DNA of 64,000 nt from Neodiprion pinetum (GCF_021155775.2 NC_060232.1:21893922-21957921), one strand, 5' to 3'. Counted from the stretch's first letter, positions 53,656 to 64,000 are shown. Numbers and translations are program-made. Notes: a model not told the origin generated them from the letters alone.

Positions 53656-55252
53656 TTTGGGAAGGAGTCGAGCCTCCGCCCGAAGGTCACTCCATGGTTT
53701 GTGGGGGAGAGCATTATTGGCTCCACCCCGGTCGCTCTTGCTGCCCGCGTTTTCGCTGGAAGGGACTCCCTCTCGATGGCCCTCCCGTTCCGACGGTTCT
53801 TGGCCTTCTGCAGCTCTACCCTGAAAGCCCTGCACTGACCGCTCCCGGCGAAATGGTCGGCCCTTGCGCTACCATTTGTGCAGACGATGCACCGAGGGCT
53901 GGACCTTTTGCAGTCCTTCTCCTTGTGCCCTGTCTCACCGCACCTTCGACAGGCGTTGGAGTTGTCGATTCCTAGGCATTTGGCGGCATGGTGCCCGTAG
54001 CCTTGGCACCTGTGGCACCTGTCTACCATGATCCTCTCACGGATCCGGCAGGCGGTCCAGCCGATCTTGACCTTTCCTATCGCCAGTAGCTTCCGGGCAG
54101 TCCGCTCTGGGATACGCATAAGCGCGGTCTGCGTGCCCCGGAAGCCGCTCCTCAGCCTGATCTCTCCCTCCAGTGGTGCTTTCAGGGCGCTGCTGAGGGC
54201 CGCCCTGGTCTCCTCTGCCGTCGTGATTTCATCGAGATCCCGGACCTCGATGGTCATAGCCGGCTCCAGCGTCGTCACTTTAACCTGGTCACCCAGGGCC
54301 ACCACGACGGCCTCCTTCAGGGCCTGTGCCCCGCTTGAGCCCTTGAGCTCAAGAAGGACGTCCCCGCCTCTGGTCCTCCTGACTGCCGTAATAGAGGCAC
54401 CTACCTTGTCGGGGTCCACCTGGCCCCTTACCTTCTTGAGGACATCCGCGTAATTTTTCCCCCCATCCGTCCTAATCAGGACGGCATCCGGCCTGACAGG
54501 CTTCCTGGGCCTTGGTCCCCTTTCCTTGGCGGGGGCCGCGGCCGTGTTCTTGGTTGGCGCCACTGGCGCTGCTGGCGTTGTGGCGGCTGCCTTGCGGCGG
54601 CCCCGCTTGACCACCTCGCTCCAGCCCTCCTGATGGGGTTTCTCTCCCTGTTCTTCCGGGCGCGGCCTCTTTTCCGCGGCTCCAGTTGAGGGGGAGATCT
54701 CCTTCCTCTTGTTTGTTGCTGCTGCCTCCTGTTGTTCTGCTGCAGCTGCTGCGCCCCTGTTTGCGTGGCCTTGTCCCCAGTCTCCCGCGGTACTCTGGTT
54801 CCGGCACACTCCTCCTCCATCCTGCTCCAAGCGCGCTCGACTCGCCTGATGATAATGGCTGCCTTGGCCACGTCCTCTCTGAAGGCGACGTGGATATTCT
54901 TGTGGGCCACCGTGAAGGCCTTCATGCCCTCAATAAGGGGAATCAGGTCCTTCAGCGATTCCCTCTCGCTTACCTCCTGCACGTTTCGGGTGGTCAGGCT
55001 TACCTCTCCGGGGTAGCTCATCGTCCTTGCTCCCTCTCTCCTGGCTTTCGGGATCGCTCCCTTCAGCTCGAACGCCCCCTTCTGCGCAGCCTCCCTCGGC
55101 GCCTCTGCGTCGATAAGGATGAGTGGCGTCTGGACAGGCACCGGCTCCCTCGTCTGCACCTCCAAGGTGGTGACCCGCTTGGGCTGTGGTGGTGTCCGGT
55201 GGATGCTAGTCCTTCTGGCGAAGGGATCCACCTCAAAGACCTCGTTCTCCAT
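53643..55252 (-). pseudogene. TelR-3 ORF1, gag-like with CCHC knuckles, one frameshift
   Basis: Start taken at MENEVFEVDPFARRTS (55252); further upstream ATGs in frame reach 55354. A frameshift near 54745 (around a CTG/CAG-rich stretch) joins GDKATQTGAQQLQQ to EQQEAAATNKRKEIS. The core has RRTRGGDVLLELKGSSG and IEVRDLDEITTAEETRA. Knuckles are CHRCQGYGHHAAKC, CRRCGETGHKEKDC and a third partial CIVC motif. The stop TAA lies inside the ORF2 start (ATGGCAGGAGTAA, 53643-53655). Confidence 0.87.
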
Positions 55253-55354
55253 CTGTTTCTCAATTTTATTTGTTGTGTTAAAGTGAGCCATATTGTAGTA
55301 AATTATGTCTAACGACGGTTCGGCCATCATGGCAGCTGCACCGCGGTGCAGCAT

Positions 55355-55990
55355 CTGTCCCCGCCGGAAAGAACCCTAACCCCGTACTCGCACGGAAGCT
55401 GCTTTCAGCTTGTCGGGTGGTCAGCCCTATCCATGCGATCCCCCCCTCCCCCCTTACCTGTTTAGGGTCTTCTGTCCGGGGGATTCCCCTGTCAATCCGA
55501 ACCAGGGTAGGCCCCCATTCGGGTAAGACCTTGCCGGAAATACCCTACCAGCTTCGGGTATGAGGAAATACTGATCAGGTAATCCTCCATACATGCGCCC
55601 GAGATCCAAGATTCAACCCTCCGATTGGCTCCAGCCAGCTGCAAATAGCGGTTTTCCCACTTCAAACCTGCGGATTCCTAGAAACCCACAGGAAAGGTAC
55701 AGACATTTTTTACAGCCCTGGTCGGCGGATTACTAGTCCGGCCTTGGTTAGTCTCGGAGGAATATCCTCAGAGGTCTCGACCACATCCCATTCATTCGCT
55801 TCCCATTCATTCCTCACTATTCCCTCACCCAACCTCGGGGGGCTGGGCCGGTTGTGCTTAGTGATAGTCGCTCCTCCAGTCTCGCCTTTGACTAGGGACT
55901 TTAGGACCCTAGTCATTGGGTCCTCTGGATTCATTGCGACCGCCAAGCCCCTACACCACGACAAGGTGACAACCGACGTAGGGGGGGGGA
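55355..55990 (-). other. TelR-3 5' UTR
   Basis: This leader closely matches TelR-1 (23087-23835), with the same 5' block CCCCTACGTCGGTTGT and GTGGTGTAGGGGCTTG. It abuts GG and then the TelR-4 poly(A) at 55993-56001. Only two bases of the telomere repeat remain between the two elements. Confidence 0.78.
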
Positions 55991-56001
55991 CCTTTTTTTT
56001 T

Positions 56002-56584
56002 CTAGCGGCGAAGGGGAAATCTTCTAAAGACATCCGGTTGTTCGTGTGGATGTCGTCGGATAGTGCCGGATTTCTACCGGCTAAAACCCCTCCGCCGCTC
56101 GTCGCCCAGGACGGAGCGGACCCGCTCTCGCATTACTGCACTCCGTCCCTGTGGCCGGCCGTTCTCTTGGCCTCTCACTCCCACTTACCTTATCGTGGCG
56201 TTGACCATCTTGGCCAGGCAGTCACGCATCGGTCAGCTTTCCCTCGCCTTCCTTCATCTTGTCTCGGTTCTGGCTGCTCACGGCACGGAATTCGATCAAA
56301 ACCGTCTATCTTCCGGTAACCTTGTCCGCAGTCACACTTTGCACTACACACAACACTTGCTCACCTCTCCGTGACCCTAGTCTCCCGTCACTGGGCTTTC
56401 TAAGCTACGCTGATTGGCTTTGCAATAATGTCCTGCCAAATCGTTTATTTGTCTGTGTCACTTGTCCCACTTCACGTCCTCCAGCGCACTTTTAATGTTT
56501 TCTGCAGAGCATGCTGCTGGCCGTGCTTACATGGCCCCAGCCACGCTTCTGCACACTTACCTGCGACGTCTGCGTCCTGGCCAG
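56002..56584 (-). other. TelR-4 3' UTR
   Basis: Similar to the TelR-3 3' UTR near the tail (AGCGGCGAAGGGGAAATCTT, then ACCGGCTAAAACCCCTCCGCCG). No gene. Confidence 0.7.
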
Positions 56585-59500
56585 TCACCAGTCCGAGCAG
56601 GTGACCCCCTTATCCACCGTGGACCTGTAGTGCGGGAACATCCTCGCATGTTCGGCCCAGCTGATGCATTGGCAGTCGGCGGTAAAGACCACGCCGTCGA
56701 GTATTACAATGTCTAGCCCCGGCGGTTGCATATTCAGCGGGCTGCACGAGTTCGTCAGCATTTGCTGGCCTCCGAACCTGCGTTTCAGGTACAAGATGGC
56801 CCGGTTGTTGCCTACGTAGTTTACATCCCCGTAGGTCATACGGACCCTTGCACCCTCACTGCCCGGCATTGTTGCTCTGACCGCGGGCGGTCCGCTTCCG
56901 ATTTCCTCTGCGGCGTGCCTTGCTGCCAGGCGCACGATCTCATCCTGTAACGCGCTGACGTTCGTTGTGTCACTGTCGGGTTCGGTCGCACCGTCCCTGA
57001 GGTAGCCCGCGCTCATGAAGCATACGGCGTGCCTGTAGGCCAGGTCGCAGCCGCATACCATGGCGGGCGCGGGCGTGCCCAGATTGGGTCCTTTGCCTGG
57101 CTGTTCGCCCCTTCTGACCCTTTCGGACTCCTCCTTGTCGCGGAGTACTCGGCTGATGTAGTCAGCTACCGCGCTCCACTGTTCCGGCCCTTTCAGCATG
57201 GCGCACACTACCTCCCGGATGTTCGCGACCGGTCCGGTCGCGCTTCTCATTTCTTCCCTTGGTGTCTTCCATGCCGGGCATACGAACCACGTGTGGTTTG
57301 CATCGTCTGCAGCGGCTTCGTAGTGGTGGCACCGTGTCGTCGTCTCCTTGCCTATCCGATGGAGGTATGTACCGAAACACCCGTGCCCCGTTAGGCCTTG
57401 GGTCAGGTGAAACTCCATCTGGCCGTGCCTCCGGTCGATCCAGGGTGCTACCGAAGGTATCGCCTCCCTCGTCCATGCCCCCTTCTCCGACTCTCCCCAT
57501 TCCACGTCCCATGCCTCGGTCGTCTTAACCCGCTCTTCGCGTCTCAATCTGGCCCTGGCCGCCTTGCTGCGGGCCCCGCTTCTCGCTTCCGCCTCCGCGA
57601 TTCTCTTCCGTTCGGCCGCCATCAAGTGCAGCCGGATCAGGCCCGCCAGCACCATAACGGCCGGTGTCGAGACAGTGCGATACGCCGACACTACTCGCAG
57701 TGCACTGGCCCTTCCCGCAGCCTCCAGTCTGCTCCTGTTCCTCGCCACGCATAGGGCGTCGGCCCACACTGGGGCTCCGTAGAGTGCAACGGAGTAAGTT
57801 ACGCTCGCCAGGAGTTTCCTTTTTACGTGGGCCGGTCCCCCCATGTTAGGCATTAGCCTGCCAATGGCCGCAGCTACGCCCATAGCCTCGTTAGCGGCCT
57901 GCCGCACGTGCGCCACGAAGTTCAACCTGGCGTCGATGGTCACTCCCAGGTACTTCACGCTGTCAGTAGGCTTCACCTCGTGCCCTTTGACTTTGATAGG
58001 GTTCACCTTCAGCGAGTGCCGCCTGGTTATCACCACTATCTCCGTCTTCCTTTCCGCCAAGTCCAGCCCTACGCCAGCCAGCCATGCCCAGGCACTGCTG
58101 ATTGCTTCGTTGGCCTTGCTCTCGAGCAGCTCCACCGTCCTTGCTGTCACCACCAGGGCTACGTCGTCGGCGAAGCCGATCGTTGTCACCCCTTCCGGCA
58201 TTCTCAGCCGCAGCATGTCGTCATAGGCCACGTTCCACAGGAGTGGGCAGAGGACCAACCCCTGCGGGACCCCTGTCGTCAGCCGGCGCGATCTCTCACC
58301 TTCGCTGGTGCGGTACAAGAGTAGCCTGTTTTCCAGGTAACTTTTGACCATGCCCAGGAGGTACGCCGGCATGTCCCTTCGCTTTTTCAACGCTTCCAGG
58401 ATAACTTCGTGCCCCACCGCATTGAAGGCGTTTCTGACATCCAAAAGCGCCAACAAGCAGGGGGTAGCGAAGCGGCCTTTGCGCTCGTTCGCTTTCCTGG
58501 CGATGTCGACAACCTCGTCAATGGCTTGGATGGTTGACCTACCCCTGCGGAAGCCGAACTGGTTGTCCGCTAGTCCGCCCGACGTGTCCAGAGCTGCCTC
58601 GAGCCTGGCGTGCAGTAGCCTTTCCAACATTTTGCCGGCGGCGTCGATCAGGCTAATGGGCCGGTATTTCGTTGCCTTTCCGTTCTTAGCCTGCCCCTTA
58701 GGCAGTAAGACCAGCCTTTGTCTTTTCCACCTGTCGGGGAATGCGCCACCGCGGACGCATTCGTTATAGGCCCTGAGGAGCGCGTCTGGGTAGCACTCGG
58801 CAACTACGGCCAAGGCTTCGTTCGGCACTCCGTCAGGTCCTGGCGCCTTTCCCCTACCGAGCCTCTTTGCCGCGTCGGCGAGTTCCGCCTCGGTAAAAGG
58901 TTCGATGGGACCATCGTCGTCACACCAGGGCGTGCTGCTTGTCGTCCTCCCTTGAGTTGGAAACAACTCATCTAGCACCCTCTCGACGGTTGTCGGGTCG
59001 TCTGGTTGCCTCAGGCCCCCAAGCTTCTTGGTGACCAGCTTGTACGGCAGCCCCCACGGGTCCTCGTCCACCGCCTGCAATAGCTCCTCCCAGCACTTGG
59101 CCTTGCTGGCTTTGATCTTGTTTCTCAGGCTCTTTTTGGCGCACCTATATTCCAGGGTTGTCGCCTCGCTGCCCTCGCCTTTAGCCCGTGCTCTCTGCAT
59201 ACGTCGCCTGGCTCTGATACAGTCGCGTCGGAGTTGGGCGATCTCGCTGGTCCACCAGTGAACGGCGGTCCTGCCGCGTTGTGGCCTTTTTTTGGCATCC
59301 CCGCATCGCATGCCCTGGTGATGGTGTCCATGAGAGCGTCCACCTCCGACTTGCCGGTCCTGGTTGGGCCAGGTCTGTGCTTAGCTTTCTCTGCGTCGAG
59401 ACAGGCTGCCATGGCCACCTTGTCCAATTTCCTAGCGGCCCATCCCTCACTAAACCGCTGGCTGGCGCCTCTGTCCGTTGCCCGAGCTCCACCGTGCGCC

Positions 59501-60165
59501 ACCCATTTCATGTAGATGTAGCGATGGTCGCTCAGGCTCTCTTCTTCGAGGACCGTCCATCCTTGTACCTCGGCTACTACTCCGGGGCTGCCGACCGTAA
59601 TGTCGATGATCGACTTCGCGCCAGTGGCTTCCCTGCTCCAGGTTGGGGCGTCTCCCGTGTTTATGGGCCAGAGGTCGAGTCTGGCCAGGAATTCCGACAT
59701 GATCTCACCCCTCGCGTCCCATCTATCAGATCCCCACAGCGGCGACTTCGCGTTGAAGTCGCCTGCTATGAGGATCCTACTCCCAGCCGCCCTGACTGCC
59801 TCCTCGAGGCCGTCCAGCCGCATCTCCAGGGCTTGCGTCGACGTGTTGGGCGAGAAGTAGCAGCTGAAGACACTCATGCTGCCTACTCTCGCCCCCACGA
59901 AGCCTTCGCCTCCACCACCCAGTGTCAGACTGCTGGTCAGGTTGCGCGTCCCAAGGATGGCCGCGTCCCCCCTCGTGTCCACCAGCCAGTTACCCTGCTT
60001 CCCGGCCCTGCTAGGCTCAGATACCAGCAGTATGCTGGCCCCCATAGTCACGGCGGTCTGGGTCAGCAGGTCCTGGGCGGCGCGGCTCCGGTTTAGGTTG
60101 ACCTGGAGTATTACTACCCCAGGCCTGCCCCCGGACCCCGCGTTGTCTCCCCTTACTCCTGCCAT
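56585..60165 (-). pseudogene. TelR-4 ORF2: endonuclease, RT, zinc finger, with one frameshift
   Basis: From MAGVRGDNAG (60165) the endonuclease is complete: LQVNLNRSRAAQ, VSEPSRAG, AGDFNAKSPLW, KSIIDITVG and SLSDHRYI. A frameshift at a T7 run near 59285 moves into the RT frame, open to 56585. RT landmarks: GKAPGPDGVPNEAL, YRPISLIDAAGKMLERL, FRRGRSTIQAIDEV, GVPQGLVLCPLLWN and catalytic FADD (GFADDVALVV). The finger is CHHYEAAADDANHTWFVCP, with Tyr in place of the second Cys of TelR-3. The extension VRMTYGDVNYVGNN to FPHYRSTVDKGVTCSDW ends the protein. Confidence 0.9.
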
Positions 60166-60751
60166 TTTGGGAAGGAGTCGAGCCTCCGCCCGAAGGTCGC
60201 TTCACGGTTTGTGGGGGAGAGCATTACTGGCTCCACCCCGGTCGCTCTTGCTGCCCGCGTTTTCGCGGGGGGGGGGACTCCCTCGCGGTGGCCCTCCCGT
60301 TCCGTCGGTCCCTGGCCTTCTGCAGCTCCAGTTGAGGGGGAGATCTCCTTCCTCTTGTTAGTTGTTGCTGCCTTCTGTTGCTCGTGCTGCAGCTGCTGCG
60401 CCCCTGTCTGCGTGGCCTTGTCCCCAGTCTCCCGCGGTACTCTGGTTCCGGCCAGCTCCCCCTCCATCCTGCCCCAGGCGCGCTCGACTCGCCTGATGAT
60501 AATGGCTGCCTTGGCCACATCCTCTCTGAGGGCGACGTGGATGTTCTTATGGGCCACCGTGAAGGCCTTCATACCCTCAATGAGGGTAATCAGGTCCTTC
60601 AGCGATTCCCTCTCGCTCGCCTCCTGCACGTTTTGGGCGGTCAGGCTAACCTCCCCGGGGCAGCTCATCGTCCTTGCCCCCTCGCTCCTGGCTTTCGGGA
60701 TCGCTCCCTTCAGCTCGAACGCAGCCTTATGCGCTCCCTCCCTCGGCGCCT
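60153..60751 (-). pseudogene. TelR-4 ORF1, truncated and internally deleted
   Basis: Begins in EAPREGAHKAAFELKG at the Polinton junction. It runs through ERESLKDLITLIEGMKAF and GDKATQTGAQQLQ to SPSTGAAE, then jumps (60319-60330) to the region after the knuckles (GRATARE in one frame). It ends FGRRLDSFPKWQE. The core and all CCHC knuckles are missing, so no functional ORF1 could be made. The deletion joins two sites that share a GC(A/G)GCTC phrase. Confidence 0.85.
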
Positions 60752-62079
60752 CGTAAATAACCGTTACGCTAAAGCCAACAATCCCTACGTGGGCGAAGAT
60801 TTCGATCCAAGCATAGAAACCACGTATTTGATGTGTTTTGATGTAAATAACTTGTATGGTGCAGCTATGAGCCAATATCTACCATCAGGGGGATTTGAAT
60901 GGGTGAATGATCTGCAATCAGATTTGCTAACCATCCCAGATGACTCCCCCGTTGGATATATATTGGAAGTTGATCTGGAATATCCAGCTGAACTCCACCA
61001 TACGCATCGAGATCTCCCACTTTGTCCTCACCACTTCGTTCCCCCAAACAGTACGCAATCCAAATTATACCAACCATCCTATCGCGCGAAAAGTATGTCA
61101 TTCATTACCGAAACTTGAAACAATGTCTTAGCCTTGGCATGAAATTGCTTCAAATTCACCGAATTTTAAAATTTAGTCAATCACCGTGGTTAAAAAAGTA
61201 TATTGATTTAATCACAGATATGCGAAAGAAATCACGCAATGAATTCGAGAAGATTTTTTTTAAATTAATGAACAACGCGGTGTTTGGGGAAACGGTGGAA
61301 AATGTGCGGAAGCACAAAGATGTCAAATTGGTTACGGAATGGGAGGGTCGATGGGGCGCGAGATCAAGGATTGCACAGCCCAATTTTCATAGCTGCACCA
61401 TATTCGATGCTGATATGGTTATAATTGAACTGACTCGACTGAACGTTAAATTCAACAAACCGATATAAACAGGTTTTTCAATTCTGGACCTATTCAAGAC
61501 TTGGATGTACGAATTTCACTACAACTACGTACTGACAACTTTTGGAGAGAGAGAGTTAAGCTCATGTACACGGACACGGACAGTCTTATCTACCATTTCG
61601 CTGTGCCAAATATTTATGATATCGTCAAACGAGATATTTCGAAGTTCGACAGCTCTGATTACCACGCAAACAACTGCTATGGTATCACATTGGTGAACAA
61701 AAAAGTGCTGGGTCTTATGAAGGACGAAAGCAATGGCAAGATCATGACCGAGTTTGTGGGATTGCGCGCCAAATTCTACGCCTTTCGAATTCAGACTACA
61801 GGCGGCGATAATAATGGTGATGAGAATGAATCCAAAAGCATTATGAAGAAAGCGACAGGTATCACAGGCTCGACACTTCGAAAGATCAAATTTGATGATT
61901 ATAAGCGATGTCTTTTTAATCAGACGGATCTGCAAATGCAGCAATGTCTGATCCGCAACAAAAAGCACGAGGTGAGCACTATCAAACAAGTGAAGTGGGC
62001 ATTGAGGAGTAACGACGATAAACGGATAATTTTGCGAAATAAAATTGATACACTGCCTTGGAGATATCGAGGACAATGA
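60752..62079 (+). pseudogene. Polinton copy 2: DNA polymerase B, C-terminal half
   Basis: Polymerase palm and thumb of a protein-primed family B polymerase. It begins NNRYAKANNPYVGEDFDPS and has motif A FDVNNLYGAAMSQYLPSGGF (about 60835-60895), then FPHHFVP-type sequence. After a frameshift near 61080 come QSPWLKKYIDLITDMRKKS and motif B KLMNNAVFGETVENV. A stop at about 61466 follows, then motif C YTDTDSLIYHF (about 61565), MKDESNGKIMTEFVGLRAKFY and IKFDDYKRCLFN. It ends at 62079. Catalytic Asp residues are present but frames are broken. The N-terminal half is missing to the left. Confidence 0.85.
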
Positions 62080-62347
62080 AATGTAAATATTGTAAAAATT
62101 GTTTTTCTTTGTGAATATTGTCAATTTTATGTTAATATTATAAATTCTATACGAATATTGTAAATTTCATTTGAAGCAAATACTGTAAATATTATACATT
62201 ATATGCATGGCAAATACCGCTAATTTTGAATGTTTCATTTCATTCAATATAATATTATAAGTTTCGCACAAATTATTCATGAACAGGAATGTGTCTTCGA
62301 TATTGTGAATAATAATTGTTTACGCATCAGTCCGAGCATGATTATCG
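62080..62347. other. AT-rich spacer in Polinton copy 2
   Basis: Contains short repeated phrases such as AATATTGTAAAT/AATATTGTCAAT about every 30 bp between about 62085 and 62190. No gene. Confidence 0.4.
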
Positions 62348-62452
62348 GTAGTTGTTCGCTGTTTGATAGCTAGTAGTTCGACCGAACCGCGTGGAAGGTG
62401 TGGGTCGCTGAAGTCAAAGATGAGTTTGTTTTTCTTGAGTTTATTTTACATC

Positions 62453-62953
62453 TTATTTATTAGTGATTTTATTTACATATGTACAAAGTAAGAGTAATGG
62501 TTGCCACGTGAGAGAAGGAGAGGTCTTTGTCTTCTTGAATTGTGGTGGAGGCTGTAGAGAGGATGTTGGGCATCGAGAGGGGTCGGTCTCGGTCCTTGGT
62601 GGTGGCGTGTACCGGCTCTCTGGAGAGCTCGGTGGTGTCGGGGGACGGCGGTTCTCGGTCGTCTTTATTGGAGACTCCCACTCACTCTCCGACTGGGTCG
62701 TCTGGGCGGCAGTCGATACGAATGTGCGCTGCGGCTCGGAAAACGGGGAAACTGGAGCCGGGATGCGTCTGCAGTAGCTAGGTGATGTTAGTCGAGCTCT
62801 CCTTACGTCCCACAAGGAAAGTAGTACAGCTGGGGGTCTGGTGAGAGGCCGCGACGGGATATCGATAGGGTGCAATACCCAAGGAGCTGGAGGGTTCGAA
62901 GCTGCTGTGTTTGGATGTGGGCTGGCCGCAGCCAGATAAACAGGATCCGTCAT
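62453..62953 (-). CDS. Proline-rich open frame inside the L1a LTR (copy 2)
   Basis: This 166-codon frame corresponds to 19563-20021 codon for codon, with conserved start (MTDPVYLAAASP) and body (PLTRPPAVLLSLWDVRRARL). It extends 14 codons further at the C-terminus. A 6-bp insertion (SESEWES versus DSEWES) keeps the frame. Function unknown. Confidence 0.4.
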   Translation of the reverse strand: MTDPVYLAAASPHPNTAASNPPAPWVLHPIDIPSRPLTRPPAVLLSLWDVRRARLTSPSYCRRIPAPVSPFSEPQRTFVSTAAQTTQSESEWESPIKTTENRRPPTPPSSPESRYTPPPRTETDPSRCPTSSLQPPPQFKKTKTSPSLTWQPLLLLCTYVNKITNK

Positions 62954-63235
62954 GCATTCAGTCTGCTGTCCGGTCTGTCTTAGAACGTGGCGTCGTAGCG
63001 TCAGTAAAACGTCGTAGTGGCGTAACGTCAGCGTGACGTTGGAGCGTAGGCAAGGCGTGGCGTTGTAGCGTCAGCGTCAGTAGAGTCGGTCAAGTCGAGG
63101 TGAACCCGAAGTGTCCTGCCGATCGGTCTGATCGGTCGTCTCTTATTGCAGCCTCGGTTGGTCTTTGGCAGCGGGAGACCACGTTGGCTGATTACGCAAC
63201 GCGCTCGGCTGCGTGGGTGGCGTGAGCGGCGCGCG

Positions 63236-63243
63236 TGACGTCA
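63236..63243. promoter_or_regulatory. CRE-type palindrome TGACGTCA in LTR copy 2
   Basis: Same position and context (GCGCGTGACGTCACACTTTC) as in copy 1 at 20307-20314. Confidence 0.5.
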
Positions 63244-63354
63244 CACTTTCTTCTGGGTCGCGTGACTAGAAAGTGTGAAAAGCTTGTTGCCTCGCGTGGG
63301 TTGGAAGGCGCGCGACCAACGAGTTGCGTTCACAATGTTGTTGTGAACAGTAGT

Positions 63355-63960
63355 AGATCTAACAATATATTAGGGGAATCAGTTTAATTAGGGTATTAAG
63401 TGTTATTGCCTACCGATATAAACTAATTATAGGTAAAAATGAAGAATAAAAATGCATTTTGTATGATTTATGTATATATGTAAGTTTGTGGCCTGTTTAC
63501 CCAAACTTATCCATGAAAAACAACAAACACGCTGAACGGGTTACGGAAAAGATAACCAAGAGTGACCATCGCGGAATCATCGCCTCGGGAGAGAGGGGAG
63601 TGATTGACAGGCGCTCGAGACATCCACTAGCGTCATAGTGAATGCTCTGGAAAATATATTGTAAATTATTCTTTTTCATCACTGTTAACTAAGCCTACAA
63701 TCCCGATCGTCAAAACCGACATTGTTGTTGATTTAGGTGACTATAAGTGTTATAATTATTTTTGTTATTATTTATGTAATTATTTGTGATTGGTGTTAAT
63801 ATAATGTTTCAGTATCGTTTCTACATCAACCCAAGTCGTTGAAACTCAGGAATTATTATTTCCGCAACCCTTTTAAGTTATAAGAGTCACGCTTATAACT
63901 TAAATATATATATTTTATTGTTAATAAATACAATTGTTTTACAAATCAACCCTGTCTATC
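63355..63960. other. AT-rich stretch, nothing identified
   Basis: Probably non-coding Polinton spacer. Short frames only. It ends in an AT-rich run with ATATATATAT near 63905. Confidence 0.3.
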
Positions 63961-64000
63961 CAACTATTGTGCAAACTATCAAATCCCAGCCATTTCACGT
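63961..64000. repeat. Match to the segment beside the copy-1 integrase
   Basis: About 33 of 40 bases match 17511-17550, which ends just past the integrase stop codon in Polinton copy 1. This predicts that a minus-strand integrase gene of copy 2 starts immediately beyond the right edge. Confidence 0.6.

Larger units (their letters stand above)
44640..55990 (-). mobile_element. TelR-3, full-length telomere-type R1-clade retrotransposon with a hAT inside
   Basis: The 5' end is at 55990 (CCCCCTACGTCGG after a residual GG), and the poly(A) is at 44640-44655, followed by GGTTAGG and the 5' end of TelR-2. A hAT transposon (45471-50281) splits ORF2. Without it and one 8-bp duplication the length is about 6.5 kb. 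ORF1 and ORF2 overlap by 13 nt. It belongs to one family with TelR-1 and TelR-4. A frameshift in ORF1, a catalytic RT change and a 25-C run make it inactive. Confidence 0.9.
55993..60751 (-). mobile_element. TelR-4, 5'-truncated telomere-type R1-clade retrotransposon
   Basis: The minus-strand element has poly(A) at 55993-56001, a 3' UTR, ORF2 and an incomplete ORF1. The 5' UTR and ORF1 start are missing: sequence switches at 60751/60752 to Polinton DNA polymerase B. ORF1 also has an internal deletion of about 0.87 kb compared with TelR-3. The RT catalytic box is intact (FADD). Confidence 0.88.
62353..63349 (-). mobile_element. Solo LTR, family L1a (copy 2)
   Basis: The 997-bp unit, TGTTCGCTG to GTTGTGAACA, is flanked by a perfect 5-bp duplication GTAGT (62348-62352 and 63350-63354). 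It is highly similar over its whole length to 19432-20420, with a few small indels. It is inserted in the spacer of Polinton copy 2. Confidence 0.94.

Noticed and set aside
21083..60751. 28S rDNA-specific R1 elements
   Set aside because: The proteins are R1-clade, but junctions are TTAGG repeats and no rRNA sequence is present in the window.

Overview
This window contains no ordinary host genes that I can recognise. It is a eukaryotic, almost certainly insect, block of nested transposable elements. The main clue to the host is a family of R1-clade non-LTR retrotransposons whose poly(A) tails run directly into (TTAGG)n, the common insect telomere repeat. This is the arrangement of the TRAS/SART telomere-specific retrotransposons. 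A TTAGG-telomere insect fits; the order (for example Hymenoptera) cannot be fixed from the sequence.

Layout. 1-1701: non-coding, possibly the 5' leader of a minus-strand LTR element. 1702-9560: two related Ty3/Gypsy remnants (Gypsy-1 minus, Gypsy-2 plus) with a gag scrap of a third between them. 10763-18113: a decayed Polinton/Maverick (copy 1; DNA polymerase B on plus, integrase on minus), split by an intact Penelope-like element with a GIY-YIG endonuclease (11205-15966, 13-bp target duplication). 18114-19301: a candidate LTR. 19432-20420: a solo LTR with a 5-bp duplication. 21083-60751: four telomere-type retrotransposons (TelR-1 to TelR-4, all on minus) lying head to tail and separated only by poly(A) and TTAGG remnants. 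60752-64000: Polinton copy 2, carrying a second solo LTR of the 19432 family.

The array is itself full of younger insertions, each with a target duplication I could read at both ends. TelR-2 (about 6.6 kb after subtraction) carries a full Gypsy element (35024-43362, ACCT), a TTAA-flanked DNA transposon (27864-32956) that itself holds a solo LTR (29742-30571, CGCAT), and another solo LTR (24500-25182, CATG). TelR-3 (about 6.5 kb) carries a hAT transposon (45471-50281, GTTATTAC).

Most notable: the telomeric-element array; the TTAA transposon, whose single spliced gene appears to fuse a Mutator/Kolobok-type transposase to a DEDDh exonuclease; a Gypsy element with a Thr/His/Gln/Pro-rich third ORF where env would lie; a telomeric element whose ORF1 seems to hold two different gag/zinc-knuckle modules; and a solo-LTR family that keeps an open proline-rich frame inside the LTR. 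All readings were made by eye, with no database search.
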